NCBI GenBank assembly: GCA_009760855.2
Contig: WPIO01000005.1
Location: 9,637,501-9,701,500 of the forward strand
DNA length: 64,000 bases
Source: Cristatella mucedo
Taxonomy: Eukaryota > Bryozoa > Phylactolaemata > Cristatellidae
Direction: 5' to 3'
Positions 32,401-44,344 of the stretch are shown here, piece by piece (position 1 is the stretch's first letter; each line of letters begins with the position of its first letter). The notes under the pieces were generated by a model, which was given only the letters and a program-made list of their open reading frames with translations, was not told the origin of the DNA and did not search any database. Both the position numbers and the translations under genes were made by a program.

Positions 32401-33239
32401 ACGAAAGATTTCAGGATCATAATTTTCGCCGGCCAACTTGGCTTTACTAGGTTTTTTGAAGCTCGCGTGTGTATGTATGACTACCATAAAACAAAATTAT
32501 ATGCACGTTTACTTTATTTGTGCATGTGTGCTTGTGTATGCTACAGTATAGGAACTACTATAGTTGAATGAATAGGTCATTTTTCGAATTCCAAAATTAT
32601 TACTGTAGTTTAGCTTTTGTGCTGGCAAAATAAGGCATTTACGGAAGATCGTAAGTTGTGTGGCGAGCTCGTTCAATAATTTAGACTAAAAGCCCCGCTG
32701 CTGCTTCACATGATTACACGCTTACTTGCCGGAAGTAACAGAAGGATGCATCAAATCATTGTAACGAATGATGCTGTTAGGAAAGCATTCTGCGTTTTCA
32801 GGCGATCAACTAATTTGCTAGTTTTTATTGGGCAAAAGTGCGCAAAAAACAGCTTGAGTATAGGTTCTGGGGCTTCTTAGCACTGCGGCCATTGCGTTCA
32901 TTAATCTAGCCGTTGCTGCTTGCTATCGCTTTAAAAAATCAGCTAGTGCTGAGGCACGCTTCGGCACGCTTCGGCAGGGATACTTGGGTAACAAATTTTC
33001 CTTAAGGGCACCACCAGGCTAAATCTTACTTAGAGTCTGGCTACAGTTTCTCTAGATTAACGCAGATTGTCAAACGTTTACATCGCTTCTGTGCTGATCG
33101 AAATATAAAATTATATCACCTAAAATGAATTAAAGATGGCAGTGCATTTTATGCAAAGCTCCAAGCTGCTCGAATGTAAATCGGCTACTCAAATGCAGCC
33201 AGGCAAAGGTAATTTAATATGAGGTATCTCCATATGTAA
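29411..33239. other. Intergenic, about 3.8 kb with nothing recognised
   Basis: A short repeated GGTCATTGGCAGGTCAGCGGCAG-like segment lies at 30340-30430 (GGTCGTTGGTAGGTCAGC and GAAGGTCATTGGCAGGTC). All open frames are under 100 codons and carry no domain. Part is AT-rich (30830-31900). I see no gene. Confidence 0.45.
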
Positions 33240-33320
33240 CTTCACACATCCAAAAAGACTAAGTAGGTGTTATGAAGGAGAGTTTTCTACAGCACACTCA
33301 AAGCCGAAGTGGCTTTCGGA
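33240..33320 (-). mobile_element. LINE family B 3' end fragment
   Basis: TAGGTGTTATGAAGGAGAGT, TTTCTACAGCACACTC and GCCGAAGTGGCTTTCGG match the reverse of the family B 3' UTR. It is short and diverged. Confidence 0.5.
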
Positions 33321-34504
33321 TACAGATGTTGAAATCAATGCAGGCAGTAAGATCTACCACCGTCAAACTTCCCCGATAAATGTTTTGCGCCAAATAATAG
33401 CTTGCGGTTGATAAATTCTCCAGGCTAATGTTTTTTCATATACTTTTGGCAGCATTTATAACTTGTCGTATTGTGGAGCTTTCTGCTACAGAAATCTGGT
33501 GAATTTTGAATGAGTTCAAGCTGGTGATGGATGCGATCTGAGTGGTTTTTGGCCCGGTAGCTAAACCTTGATCATGAGCGGCTCGGTAAAAGGCCAGTGT
33601 CTATTCAAAACCAACTTGAAAAGGATGTCAAGTAGCTCTATAAAATTTTATTGTATCTGTTATTGCAATTTTAAAACGTTCAAAGTAACTATTATTTTTA
33701 GCCCTTTAAAAATAGAATTGTGAGACCCAGAGGCTTCCGACCGAAGGCGTGATGACCAGAAGCTTCTTTGGATTTGTTGAAGCTCGCTTTAGCTACTAGA
33801 GTGTAGCGCATATTTCTATCCTCGATTATATATTTCGCCTGATTGTAAAAGAAAGGAGAAGAGGTCGGATCAGGGAGAATGCAGGCAGAGACGAGAGCTG
33901 CCGCTTGGCCTAAGCGGCAGAATATAAGCCCAGTCAGCAGCAGAGAATTGCCCCGTTTATGCCACTGAAACGGCGGCGAGTTAAATAAGCCAGATTATGA
34001 ATGATATTCATTATTCGCGGTTCCTGAATTTTAAGGGCTGGAAACCGATTGTGCGAATATATATGGCCGGCGCTGAATAAAAGCCGGCACCATGCGATAC
34101 ATAGTTAGCTGTATTTCCGGTGTTGGCCCTAGGCAGCTGAGCTGATTTGAGCTCGCTACCGCGGAGTCATTGGTGTAAGTCAAGGCCGATTTTGAACGCT
34201 TATAACCCTCTGTTGCTTTCAGATATTTTTATCTAGATTACGGATATTGCCCTTCTATGCAAAGGCATGAGCGTTCTTTGCCGCTGGCTGCCGTGTTCAT
34301 GCTACTGCCAGCGTACCTGCGTGTACGGTTGCTTCGCTAACAAGGCGCTACCTGCGTGCTACAAGGTTCAGGCATCGCCAGTAAATGTTGCCCGTCGGCT
34401 GAGACTAGAACCGTTGTGAGTGCTTGTTTGCGGTCAAGTTCTATACGGAAATAAAAGCCGCACATTATTTTTTTAACATGGCGACAGGAAGGGTAAAAAA
34501 ATAC
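33321..34504. other. Intergenic, possible solo LTR or promoter near 33718-34180
   Basis: The segment has AATATAAGCC near 33920, AATAAAAG near 34077 and a short inverted repeat GCCGCTTGGCCTAAGCGGC at about 33899-33917. These features fit an LTR or a small promoter, but I cannot find a second copy or defined ends. No protein is seen. Confidence 0.35.
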
Positions 34505-34645
34505 ACAATCCATCTGTATAGAGCCACAACAGAACTGAATCTCTATTCGGGCGCTTTAGATGTGCCGCAGGTCTGCGGTCGATCTTGGTGGGGGAAGGCG
34601 AGAAACCTTCACTTGGGCCAAACCATAGCGGTACCTGAGGATTAA
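34505..34645 (-). mobile_element. tRNA-derived SINE, family A (diverged)
   Basis: The minus strand shows TATGGTTTGGCCCAAGTGAAG, then a changed B box region and AAGCGCCCGAATAGAGATTC with AGTTCTGTTGTGGC. It is a recognisable but old copy. Confidence 0.65.
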
Positions 34646-35690
34646 AAACCCTCAGCCCACTTCGCTATGCTCGGGCCTAAGCTTGCGCTTGGAAGCCATA
34701 GCCTTTGCGGAAGGCGACCTGACGTGGCTCGGACCGTAGGACTCTAAGCACTCCTGGACGCTGCACTTGCAAACGGATAAATCCCGTTTTCCTGCGCTCG
34801 CCGAAAGCGCCGTGCAGAAGTTGAATCGGAAAAAAACTAGAATCTACAAATATTAGCGATACTGGTCCAACTAAACCTGCTATGATCGCCACCTGTCTGC
34901 GTGCCCAACCTTTCCAAAAGCGAACTCTGGTCTGGTCCAGGCTGAACGCGATGTAATTAACCGACACTCCGATGTCGTCGGCAAACGGTGGCCGCGCTGC
35001 GATCTTTGGCTCTCAGAGGCGGACATGACGTTTTCTTTTTCTCGAGCGGCGTCTGGCTGACCTGCCGTCTGCTATTCCTATCAGCCTGCCCAGCAAATGG
35101 CGGTCAGGCTCCGCGCCTGCGTCTGTGATCTCATTGAGCGGAGCCGGTGTTTTAGCAGGTGCAGCTTAGACCGCCCTCGCTGTAATGAGCGCGGCAATGG
35201 ACATTAGGAAGCGGCTGCGGCGGCTGCAACGCCGGATAATGCCTGCCGCCGAGTTTTTCCAGTCTCGCTCAAAGTTGAATTGCCATTAGCGATCCGGTCC
35301 TTCGACCCTGGACGCTAAACTCCTCTGTCGGGGTGGAAAAGGAGAGAGAGAGGGAGGATCAAAGCGAAGTAGGTTGAATGAAGCAGGGCGTCGTGTAGTT
35401 TGGCTTGCTTATTGCTGACCTGGCGCAGGTAGGTACCGGGGATAAAACACAAAACACACTGCGTTTTCATTCACCAGCCTCCGCTCCAAGTCTCCAACTG
35501 ACGACGGCCATGGTCCGGCTGCTATGTTGTCGATGGCGGTAATTAAGAAGCGCTCATCGAATAACCGAAAACCGCGGCTGCACGCTCTTTTAGAAAAAGT
35601 CGCCTGGAAATGGGCCGCGCGAATCTGGGATCTCGCGTGAAAGTTGTTAAGTTGTAAGACACTGTTTCCCGAAGGTGGCTACAAGATTTC
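34646..35690. other. Intergenic, nothing recognised
   Basis: Moderately GC-rich sequence with short open frames. A short GA run lies at 35341-35352. No gene is seen. Confidence 0.45.
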
Positions 35691-35699
35691 ACGACTTTG

Positions 35700-36340
35700 C
35701 GCACGCACGTTCTCGTGCAAGTGCGTTCTCATCCTGGGCTTCAAAGGGCGTAATTCGCCTCAATCAAACTCAATCCACTTGAATAGACGGCGACAGAGGC
35801 CAGAGCTCCGGACTTTCGGCGAAAGCGAACCGAGTGAGAGCGACGGCGAGAACACAGGGAGCCGAGGAGGAGCGCGGGTCGCAGTTCAGAGGTCACAGGC
35901 AGGGCGCGAGGCAGAGTGCGAGTAGACGGCGCTTCGCAAACGAAGTTCAGCGGCTCCTTCGCTAACTTCCCGAGGCCGCAAACTCGACGCTCGTGACGCT
36001 GCCGCGCGCGCCTGCTGCTGCCGGCGCGCGGCAGCAGCAGGCGCGCAGGAAAAGCTCTGCACCGCTTGCCGCCGGCTCCTCTGCACGTCGCTGCCTGCCC
36101 TCCTCGGGAAGCACTCTCGCTCTCGCTCGCTCGCTCGCTCGCAGGCGCCGACGTCGTTTGAGCTTTTGGAGCGCAGCCTGAGCGCAGCGACGTGCCTGGA
36201 CGTCCGGCGTCCTCGCAGCATCTCTCATCGACAAGCGGGCGCCTCGGCGACGGTAAGTAAGGAAGCGCTGCTCTAGCGGAGAGCAGCGCGCGTACCTTAG
36301 AGTAACAAGCGCACGTCAACAGCGCGGGTAAGTCCATTCG
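35700..36340 (+). promoter_or_regulatory. CpG-rich region with a strong splice donor (possible first exon)
   Basis: The stretch is CpG-rich and contains (CTCG)n at about 36117-36142. A consensus donor GACG|GTAAGTAAG (GT at 36253-36254) and a second GTAAGTCC near 36327 lie at its right side, followed by a TATA-like CGTATAAAGAG near 36380. This could be the promoter and non-coding first exon of a plus-strand gene. No coding continuation is seen, and the long minus-strand frame (35741-36337) looks like GC-driven chance. Confidence 0.3.
36006..36046. repeat. Perfect inverted repeat, 17-bp arms, 7-nt loop
   Basis: 36006-36022 is the exact reverse complement of 36030-36046, with loop GGCGCGC. Arms contain GCGCGC and CTGCTGCTG. 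It lies in the CpG-rich region. Confidence 0.88.
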
Positions 36341-37084
36341 ATAGTGGCAGATGGTTAGAGGCGTCTAGCATAGGCCGCGGCGTATAAAGAGACAGCTCTC
36401 GTACGGACGGCAGCCAGAGAGCTCCCGAACTGCCGAATGGCTTCGCAAATGCTGCGTACCACTATCTGTAACTTCACAAAGCGACAATACCAAGTGTGCA
36501 CGCACGCACGCACGCGTGTGTGTTTGTGTGCGTGCATGCGTGTGCGCGTCGCGCTGGAGAGTTTTCTCTGTCGTGCTCAAAGTCTAAGCGGCTTTTCGAG
36601 CACACGCGGCTACTACCAGACTTCGTATCGCCGCGCAGCAAATGGAGGCCTCAATGATAAGCAGAGCTAAAGATCATGCACCTCCGGCGCAGCTTTCACC
36701 TCGAGCTTAACACAGTTGCGTGCGGTGGGTAGCGACTTGCGCCACCGGACAGAACTAGGCCTCAAAAGCAGCGCTCCTAATAATGCTTGTCCCAGCCAGC
36801 CGGCACTGGACTAACGCCGGCGAAGCTCCGCGCCTTGGAATCGCAGCCAGCTGCAGGTGCAGGTGCACCGAATGTTTGCCCAGGTAGGCGCGGCAGTAGC
36901 ACAGCGCAGCAGTAGCTATGGAGAGTAACTATGAAGGACTAAAGTTATAAGTCCTAAGTATCGATAGCTAAGAGCAGTAATTTGACAGCGCCGGAAGTTT
37001 ACAGGCACTCAATAGCGGCCGTCTCCTAGGGTTCGATGGCCAATAACACAAATCAGCTCAAATGCCAAGGCCAAGTTGTTGAGT
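36341..37084. other. Intergenic, nothing recognised
   Basis: A (GCAC)n/GTGTGT patch lies at 36497-36545. There are short open frames only. Confidence 0.45.
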
Positions 37085-37475
37085 ATAATGATAATAATGA
37101 TACATTTGCATACCTACCTCAGGGAACTGAATCGATTTTTAGGCAATCTATAGATACTGTAAAGAAAGCATGCCCAAATGATTACTAGTAACAGTAGTAA
37201 TGTCATCAAGTATGACATTGTAAGACGTGATATGCGCTGAGTGAGTATGTAGATGTGGTTATTAGCAGCAAGCACAGTTTGAGCATGCATAAGTACACGA
37301 AGGACGAATAAAAAGACCAAATAAATGCTGTAATAAACAGGTCAGTTTTAAGCTTCTTTTCAATGTCGTCATGTCAGGGTCATGACGACGTGACGCTAGA
37401 TGGTAGTGAGCTCCAGGCGAGCTGGGAGCTCATGAACTAAAGGCACTTTAGGTCTCCAAAAGCTTTGAGGTTCGT
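37085..37475 (-). mobile_element. LINE family A 3' end (diverged)
   Basis: From an ATAATAATGATAC tail in reverse it continues with CTCAGGGAACTGAATCGA, GTATGTAGATGTGGTTATTA, AATAAATGCTGTAATAAACA and AGGTCTCCAAAAGCTTTGAG near the coding end. It is an old copy. Confidence 0.75.
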
Positions 37476-38224
37476 GCGAGCTGGCTTCTCCTTGTCATCT
37501 CTGGCATCACTGCCACACTTGTATGCGCCGTATAGATGCTCAAGCAAAAGTATTCGGACGGCCTAGATTTGCTTGATTTAATAATAATAAGATTTACAGC
37601 TTTTCCTAAGCCCCAACCCACCCACTGGAGAGGAGCGGAGTCGGGATCGGTAGGTTATGTCATCTAATTACCCGAGATGCCCGAGTAAAAGTTGCCTCGA
37701 TAGCGGGCCGAGTTATGGGAAATATGCCTACATTTATCCAGAGACTCTGTCAATTCTTGTACGATTGTCTTGTTTTGGCCAAAATAGAGCACCGAGAAAT
37801 CGTCGGTTCATCACCTCATGTCACAACTGTTAGGCTGCATTCAAACCGGATTTGTAAGCTAACACATTAAATTATTTTGCCAGAAAAAGAAGCCTGCCAT
37901 CCACATTGAAGCTCCCCACATTGCCAACTTTTGTGAGGGATACAATTGTGGCACAATGAAACTGTACGCTCGTACGGTTGAATGGCGAACAGTACTGGTC
38001 CGTATATCAGGAGGAAGGTAGTAAGGACTGGGAGGCCTGACCATGTTCCACTAGTTCCTCACAGCCACGAGTCTGGAACCCGCCGTCCTAAAGAGGTGTA
38101 AAATGACCTTTTTTGCTTCGGCAAATGCTTAAGGTCATGTAAGGTCATGTTCGGCTCATACTTAAGGTCTGTAAGCATTGTCTAGGAAGCTAGTCAACAG
38201 GGAAATCTTCAGATTCAGCAATAG
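37476..38224. other. Intergenic, nothing recognised
   Basis: TTAAGGTCATGTAAGGTCATG near 38130-38150 is a short local repeat. No gene is seen. Confidence 0.45.
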
Positions 38225-38735
38225 GCTGAGATAGGTTGATTTCGGTCCTTTCATTATTCGTTGACTCCAGCCTACCTATCAGATCTACTCCACCACCAGC
38301 ATAGGCATCGTAGCACTCGCTTTTCGGAATTTAGTTGTTTATCTATACCTCATACGAAGCTCAAATCCTTTCGAGACCGTGCATTTAGTTCGTATGCTTC
38401 CAAAGCCTGGAACTCACTCCCGACTGGCGTCACGACACCTCCTGACTTGACCACAGTTAAAAAAGAAACTTCAAACGCATTTATTTATCACAGCATTAAG
38501 TGGGTCCATGTGATTCGTGCTGACGCTGTGTATGCTTCCACTAATCATATTTGCATGCTGCCCGTTTGCACTTCACCCCTATCTATGTTATGCTGGTTGT
38601 CATTGAGCGTTCTATCACTAACCATTCGATCGTGCTTTTCTTGCTGCAAATGTAATGTGCTTAGAAAAAGATAGAGTTCTATGAGGGCGCTATATCCAAT
38701 GTATAATTACTATCTTTAATATTATTATTATTAAG
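38225..38735 (+). mobile_element. LINE family A, C-terminal and 3' end
   Basis: The open frame gives TPAYLSDLLHHQHRHRSTRF, IPHTKLKSFRDRAFSS and AWNSLPTGVTTPPDLTT, then the 3' UTR and tail (AAAGATAGAGTTCTATGAGG, ATTATTATTATTAA). It lies tail to tail with the minus-strand copy that starts near 38740. Confidence 0.88.
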
Positions 38736-38739
38736 AGTT

Positions 38740-41300
38740 ATAGCTTGACGACTTTAGTTAGCACAGCCTGCGAGGTGGTGCTTAGCCTGATAGGTTAGTA
38801 GTTCTGATAGGTAGGCTCGAGCCAGAGAATGAAGGAACCTAAAAGTAAGTAACAGAACCTCGCAGTTGACAGGCTGCTTGATTTGGATCCAGTGCAGGTG
38901 CAGTGCGTGAAGTGGACTGATGAGGAAACTGCGATGCATCAGCGGAAGACAACCCAGAGTTGTGTACCAGCTGCAGAGTTATGAACCAACTGCAATTGCC
39001 TGATAGCATACGCTAGTAAACCAGCAATCAGTCGGCTCAAGGATTCAAGACGGGATGCTACAAATGCGTGGGGCAATTTTGATGTGGTTTCCTGTGTAAA
39101 GACCCAAATTTTAGCAATGTTATGCAGCTGAAAGTAGGCAGACTTGACTGAGGAGCAGTAATTTCGGGATAGGAAACCGAGATTTTGTGCTGATTCAACA
39201 GGAGATATTCTGGCAGAGCCAATTTTAAGCGATATTGATGTTTTTTTAGTTTCTGGGTCACGCTTTATTTTTACAAAACAATTAAGTTGGTTTTGTCCTC
39301 ATTTCATTTGGGAAAGTTCAGTGCCATCCATGTGCGAATGTCATCAATACTCGCAGGATGGGAGCTGAGAGCATTTGACGTGCTGGAGAGATCACAACAA
39401 AGGTACAACTAAGTGTCGTCTGCATAAAAGTGAAAGCGTAGATTGTGCTAGGTGATCGCATCGCCTAGAGGGAGAATATAAACTGTGAAAAGAAGTGGAG
39501 TGAGCACAAAGCCTCTTGGTGTCCCATTCTTCAGCTATTCTTCGGATGACCCTTGTCCGTTAACGTCAATGCAGTAGTGTCCCGCTGAGGTGGAATCTGA
39601 AAGACTGCAGAGTAGCGAATGTGATTCCCAGTCAAGATGAGAGGCGCTCAAGAAGGACTCTGTTATCGACTGTATCAAACGCTGCCGAAAGACCAAGCGA
39701 AACAAGCAGAGAGACTGTATCCAACTCTGCATTCCTGAGAAGGTCATTACGCACCCTAGTCAATACTGACACTGTGGAGTGATTGGCTCTAATGCCGGAC
39801 TGGAACTCACTTTTAGATTAGAGGTTTAATGTAAGAGTTCGGTTGGTCTGCAATGACTCTTTCCTGCGTGTTGATGGGAACGGTAGAAGGGAGGCTGAGC
39901 GGGAGCTGCTCAATCTTTCTTCGTCCAGTCTCGCTTTCATAACTAGTGACCGATAAACTCCTTTGTGATAGGTGCAGGAACATGACTTGAGGCTAAGGAC
40001 ATTAATTACGTTAGTTATGCGTGGCACTCAGCTGATCGCTGATCAGCTGAGTGCACTCGCAGAAGTAAGCCAGTGGGAACGGGGTCTATAGGACTAGTAG
40101 TAGTCTTCTTTGACAATGAGATGAATTACAGGATAAGGTCGCTCGTGGCCAATTTGAACATACACATCGAGGTAGTGCAAGAAATCGATGGACACGATTC
40201 CAGTGTTGAAGAGTTATTGAGAGACAAGAGTGCAGAGGAGATGTCGAAACCTTAATGATGGAGTCTCTGTTATCACTTTTCTATCATGCTGCCGAAGAAC
40301 AAAGAAGCTAGAGTGTCGATCGGACGTAGGTTGCAGCAAGAATCACTGGGTAAGTAGCAAAACCTGTGAGCAGTTAAGAAAATGGTTGATCGAAGGCATC
40401 GGCATTTTTGGACTGTGCACCTTTGATTCAGCAGTATTTTAGCAGAGGCTAGACTTGGCCTTTGCTAGGATCGACGTGTATGATCTCCAGTAGCGTTTGT
40501 ATGCATGACGATGGACAGCTAGTCCCAATCTTGTGTAAACTTTTTCAGGCTTATGCTTAGTAGACATAACCAGTTAAATGTCTGCTGTAAACCATCTGCC
40601 GCCTTATCAAGTTGCACACATTTAGCTTATTCGGTGGTGCAAACTCGTTTAGCACGTCATCAAGTGTCGTGTTTTAGAATTCTACTGATGATGACAGGTC
40701 GGACGGTGTATTTAGCAGTAGGGGTGAGGAGAAGATTTTTTGCCCTGACATAATTGATGTCATGGTTCTTAAGTTTTTACGATTCACATAAGAATTTCGA
40801 GGGGGATGAGGGCAGACACTTTAAAATGAATAGATCTGCACGTGGTCGGATAAGCAGAATTTTTTATGAATAGAGAATGATATCATACACTTGTGAGAGA
40901 ATATTTGATCGAGTATGGGACTCTAATTGTGAGTGTGGTAATGCAAATGAGCCAAAAAAAGACTCAGTCACTGCACGCGACATGGAACTTAAGGAGTCAG
41001 TTAAGTCGTCTAAATTAATGTTAAAATCACTCAGCATTATGAAAAATTGATTTCTTGCACTCAGGATTGAAATGAGATTAGATATATCTGAGATAAAGGA
41101 GGACTTGTTATCTGGGAGATTAATGCCACCATTGGCAGGTTGTTGTCGGAGGGACTTAAGACAAGATACTTTAACATTAAATAAATAGATCGCAGCATTA
41201 ATAAATATATCATAACATAAATAGATCACAACTAAATCCTTATTACATGGCTTTGGCTTGCATGCAGCCTTGGCTTTATATTTTCGCATAAGCAGTTCCT
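38740..41300 (-). mobile_element. LINE family A with endonuclease and reverse transcriptase remnants
   Basis: This is the most complete LINE here. On the minus strand, the 5' part (41289-40864) is a 141-codon frame containing FIMLSDFNINLDDLTDSLSS and FALPHSQLESHT, the C-terminal pattern of an APE-type endonuclease of the L2/CR1 group. The region near 39750-39530 has the RT motif LSAAFDTVDNRVLLERLSSR. Downstream are an IGSASLSP-like segment, HITP-type region and AYLSELLTYQAKHH near 38760. Frames shift repeatedly, so it is inactive; the 3' UTR is missing. Confidence 0.75.
40024..40054. repeat. Perfect inverted repeat, 14-bp arms, 3-nt loop
   Basis: GCACTCAGCTGATC at 40024-40037 is followed by loop GCT and the exact complement GATCAGCTGAGTGC at 40041-40054. 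It is inside the LINE A copy. Confidence 0.88.
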
Positions 41301-41399
41301 AGCCGTAAACTTCAGTACCAACGAATAACTAATATCTTTCACAATTTGATCATTGGCTGATGTTGAATGCCGCTGCTTCAACTTCTAATACTAAGCTGA

Positions 41400-41515
41400 C
41401 TGCCTGCTAATTGACTTAGGCTGTTATACCGTCTACTCACGGATTAAACTCTCGTGCATAACAAACACACAGTGGCTTCGTGTGGACGGAGATGCATTAC
41501 ATTAAAATATGGAAT
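41400..41515 (+). mobile_element. Possible LINE family B 3' end
   Basis: AACTCTCGTGCATAACAAAC, ACACAGTGGCTTCGTG and GGAGATGCATTACATTAAA resemble the family B end. It is short and diverged. Confidence 0.45.
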
Positions 41516-42054
41516 AATTGATACCTTGTCGTTATAATTAAAGAACCACGAATAAGACTATCTGCCGGCGCTGGTCATCGGTATTCATCGACGTACAAAT
41601 AGTGCTGCAAACGGAAGTTAAAGTGGCGTGGCATGAGTTGATGCTGGCCTGTGCTGTTCGCAGCGAGCTTTCATTCAGTCTGCCGAGACAGCTACGAAGG
41701 CGAAACTTTAGTGTGCTTACTACGGCTGAATAATTGAACTGTTATCGCCTTTAATCAAGAAGAAGTCAAGAGTCAAGGCTGTCAAGAGCGACGAAGTGAC
41801 TAATATGGCACAAGTATGGGCCATAGTTGAAGCTTCGAGAGGTGAAATATGCAAATCTGATGTACGGCTTGAAAGGTTAGATTTTATGTTTTTTTCAGGA
41901 TGTCATGGAAACGAATGCTGATATGTTTCAGATATCCGGTACCCCAGACTAAAGCGCTGTTAACTGTCTTTCAAAAGTCCATCAGTTGGTGCAATTGTCT
42001 AAAAGACTCTTTACACTAGACATCGTCTATAAAACCACACAGACTATCTAGATG
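41516..42054. other. Intergenic, nothing recognised
   Basis: No repeat or gene match is seen. Confidence 0.45.
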
Positions 42055-42215
42055 AAAATCGCCAGTGGTTAAAGTGCTAGCCTTTAATGACCAAGGTCAA
42101 GGTGATTTACCTATTTGATGATCGAGATCGTTGGCTAGAGCCCCATGGCACACATGAAGTACCTGAATAGAGACCAAGTTCTCCTAGGGCGCTATGAAAA
42201 ATATATAATATATTT
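42055..42215 (+). mobile_element. tRNA-derived SINE, family A (diverged)
   Basis: It has CGCCAGTGGTTAAAGTGCTA, GACCAAGGTCAAGGTG, GGCTAGAGCCCCATGGCACA, TGAATAGAGACCAAGTTCTC and TAGGGCGCTATGAAAAATA. Confidence 0.75.
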
Positions 42216-44025
42216 TTGAATGAAAGCAATGGAGACTGGACTGCAGAGACGTCTGTAATTAACTTGATTAATTAAAGTCGTAATCACATGCTGCACTCCT
42301 TTGGGAAGGTTGCAGCTCCTTGTGTTGTGTTTGCCTTTTACTATTTAGTTCGAGATAGCTAGGTATTTACTGAGGTAGAGATCACCCTTAACGTGTTTTA
42401 CAGTCTATTGTGAATTGAAGTGCAGCCGATCTGACAGGCCAAGGGTTCTGGAGATGCATTAAAGTCCAGCTCGTTGCTGCGAAAGCGGTTGGTAACGATG
42501 ATGAAGACACTGGAGCTTTTGCAAAAACGGCGATTAAGGTTCTGAAAATCCTCGGTAGTAATTTATTTTAGAGCATAATGAGTTGCAAAGTCTAGCTTAA
42601 GTCGAGGCAACTACCATAGTTAGTTGTGATATGTTTCCTTGATAACTACGGAGGGCCTTAATGTAATGAAATAAAAACAGCCACTGCACTTGGTTAGGAT
42701 TTGGTGACGACTGCCAAAATATTCATTGTGGTTCGTGAATTATAACAACCTGAATAGAACTTTTTATTATTAATGATTAAGGGATACGAAATCTTATGTC
42801 GTGTAATAGATAACTTAGTCAAGTTTAACGCGACGATTCATGTAGGAATCGTGCACGAGACTTTGCAAGATATTTTAGTTCAGTTTTTTGCAGCGATTCA
42901 TGTAGGAATTGTTCCCGAGACTTTGCAACAGTCGTCAGTATAGTGTTGCTCTGGGAGGCTGTATTGAGCCATTATGACTATGAGCATTATGGCTCTCAGA
43001 CCGTCAAAATACGTGATCGTTTATATGATAATTGCTCGTAATTCAACAGTGTCTAATGTTGAGCGAAATGCATGTGACTCGCAGCTATGTGTAAACCAAG
43101 GCCTACTGTCTATCTAGGTTCTAGGCAGCAATCGATGCATTCATCCACGATTTGCTGTGAGCAATGCTGAGAGTGGTATCGAGCCTACTTCAAGTCGTGA
43201 CCATTACCAGTGGGCCAAGGTACATTGCCAGTCAATGACAAAGTTGCACACACCATGTGTGCAATCTTTGTTTTTAGGATTACTTTCTAATTAAGTAATC
43301 AATATAGTCATCAGACAAAAATATCCTCGAGCACATTGCTCGACTGCTGCGGAGCATCGGTGAAGCGGTTGGCGTATATTTGGTAGCTAATACTGATATC
43401 CCAAACGACTGGAAGCCACTGTGAACGCCTGCACCGCACGACGCCAGGCTCCTGTACGCGCGCCGCTTCTCTCTACAGCTTCTGTCCTCCACCCACCATG
43501 GCACACCTTGGCACACCGCCCGCTACTGCCTTTCATCAAGCGATTCGTGTGCGTACTGAAGCACGAACGCACGCACGCACGCAGTTTGGCGGGCTGTGTT
43601 CTACTTCAGAGTAGGAGAGCTTGCGAAGGATGAATGCGCAGGCGTACCAGCAAGCGTAGCAGACGGTTACATTAAGGCCAGAGAATGCGAGCTGCTTCGA
43701 GCCAGGGCCATGTCTCACTGGGCTTTAAAGGTGAACAGTATCATCGTCTAGGAAATACTACAAAGGAGGCACGACGATAGACATTCTTTCTATTGGCCAG
43801 TGGCGAGTCGCTTCGGGCCAGTTGTGGCTTACAAGGAGGCCTGCAACCTTGCACACTTTCTCAAAAGACCGAAAGAATCATTCCTTCGGTGACTGCTCTG
43901 ACGGCTAACGCCTGATTCGTGCACTATCTGGCTTGAAATGTAAAGCCAGTGCTCGTGCTTTTCCAGAAAGCGCCTCCACCGCAGCTCCTCCACCCAGCAG
44001 CATGACTAACTTTTTTTGCCCCTGC
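42216..44025. other. Intergenic, 1.8 kb, no gene recognised
   Basis: A local direct repeat is present: GCGACGATTCATGTAGGAATCGT near 42829 and GCAGCGATTCATGTAGGAATTGT near 42891, both followed by GAGACTTTGCAA (about 62-bp period). (GCAC)n lies at 43563-43581. Open frames are short. Confidence 0.45.
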
Positions 44026-44135
44026 GTCGTAGCTCGGGATTTAGGTGCTCTGCATTTCAGCACCCTCGTCGTGGGTTCGAGTCTTGGATCAGGCAATTCC
44101 TATTCCTGCTGTAAGTGGGAATGACAGCCGCTGGA
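44026..44135 (+). mobile_element. tRNA-derived SINE, family B
   Basis: CGTCGTAGCTCGGGATTTAGG (A box like), GTCGTGGGTTCGAGTCTTGG (B box) and ATCAGGCAATTCCTATTCC match the family B head and body. Confidence 0.7.
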
Positions 44136-44139
44136 AGTA

Positions 44140-44330
44140 GGCAGATTTGACCGTGGAGCTGATGTGGTCGTCTAACGAGAGGTCACTTTGGAACATGACA
44201 CCTAGATTTCGAGCTGATTCAACAGGAGATATGCTGGCAGAGCCAATTTTGAGCTTCAGCCTTTCCAAGTTCTGAATCGCACTGGGTTTTCCCATAACTA
44301 GTAAGTTAGTTTTATCATCGCTATTTATGG
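44140..44330 (-). mobile_element. LINE family A reverse transcriptase fragment
   Basis: On the minus strand the frame reads LERLKLKIGSASISPVESAR, NLGVMFQSDLSLDDHISSTV and KSAYFQ. This is an internal RT piece of family A in reverse, placed head to head with the plus-strand piece that follows. Confidence 0.85.
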
Positions 44331-44344
44331 ACCTATCGAGGAGC

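Noticed and set aside
35741-36337. 198-codon minus-strand protein in a CpG-rich region
   Set aside because: Low-complexity Arg/Ala/Ser content, no domain and overlapping open frames in other phases suggest a GC effect.
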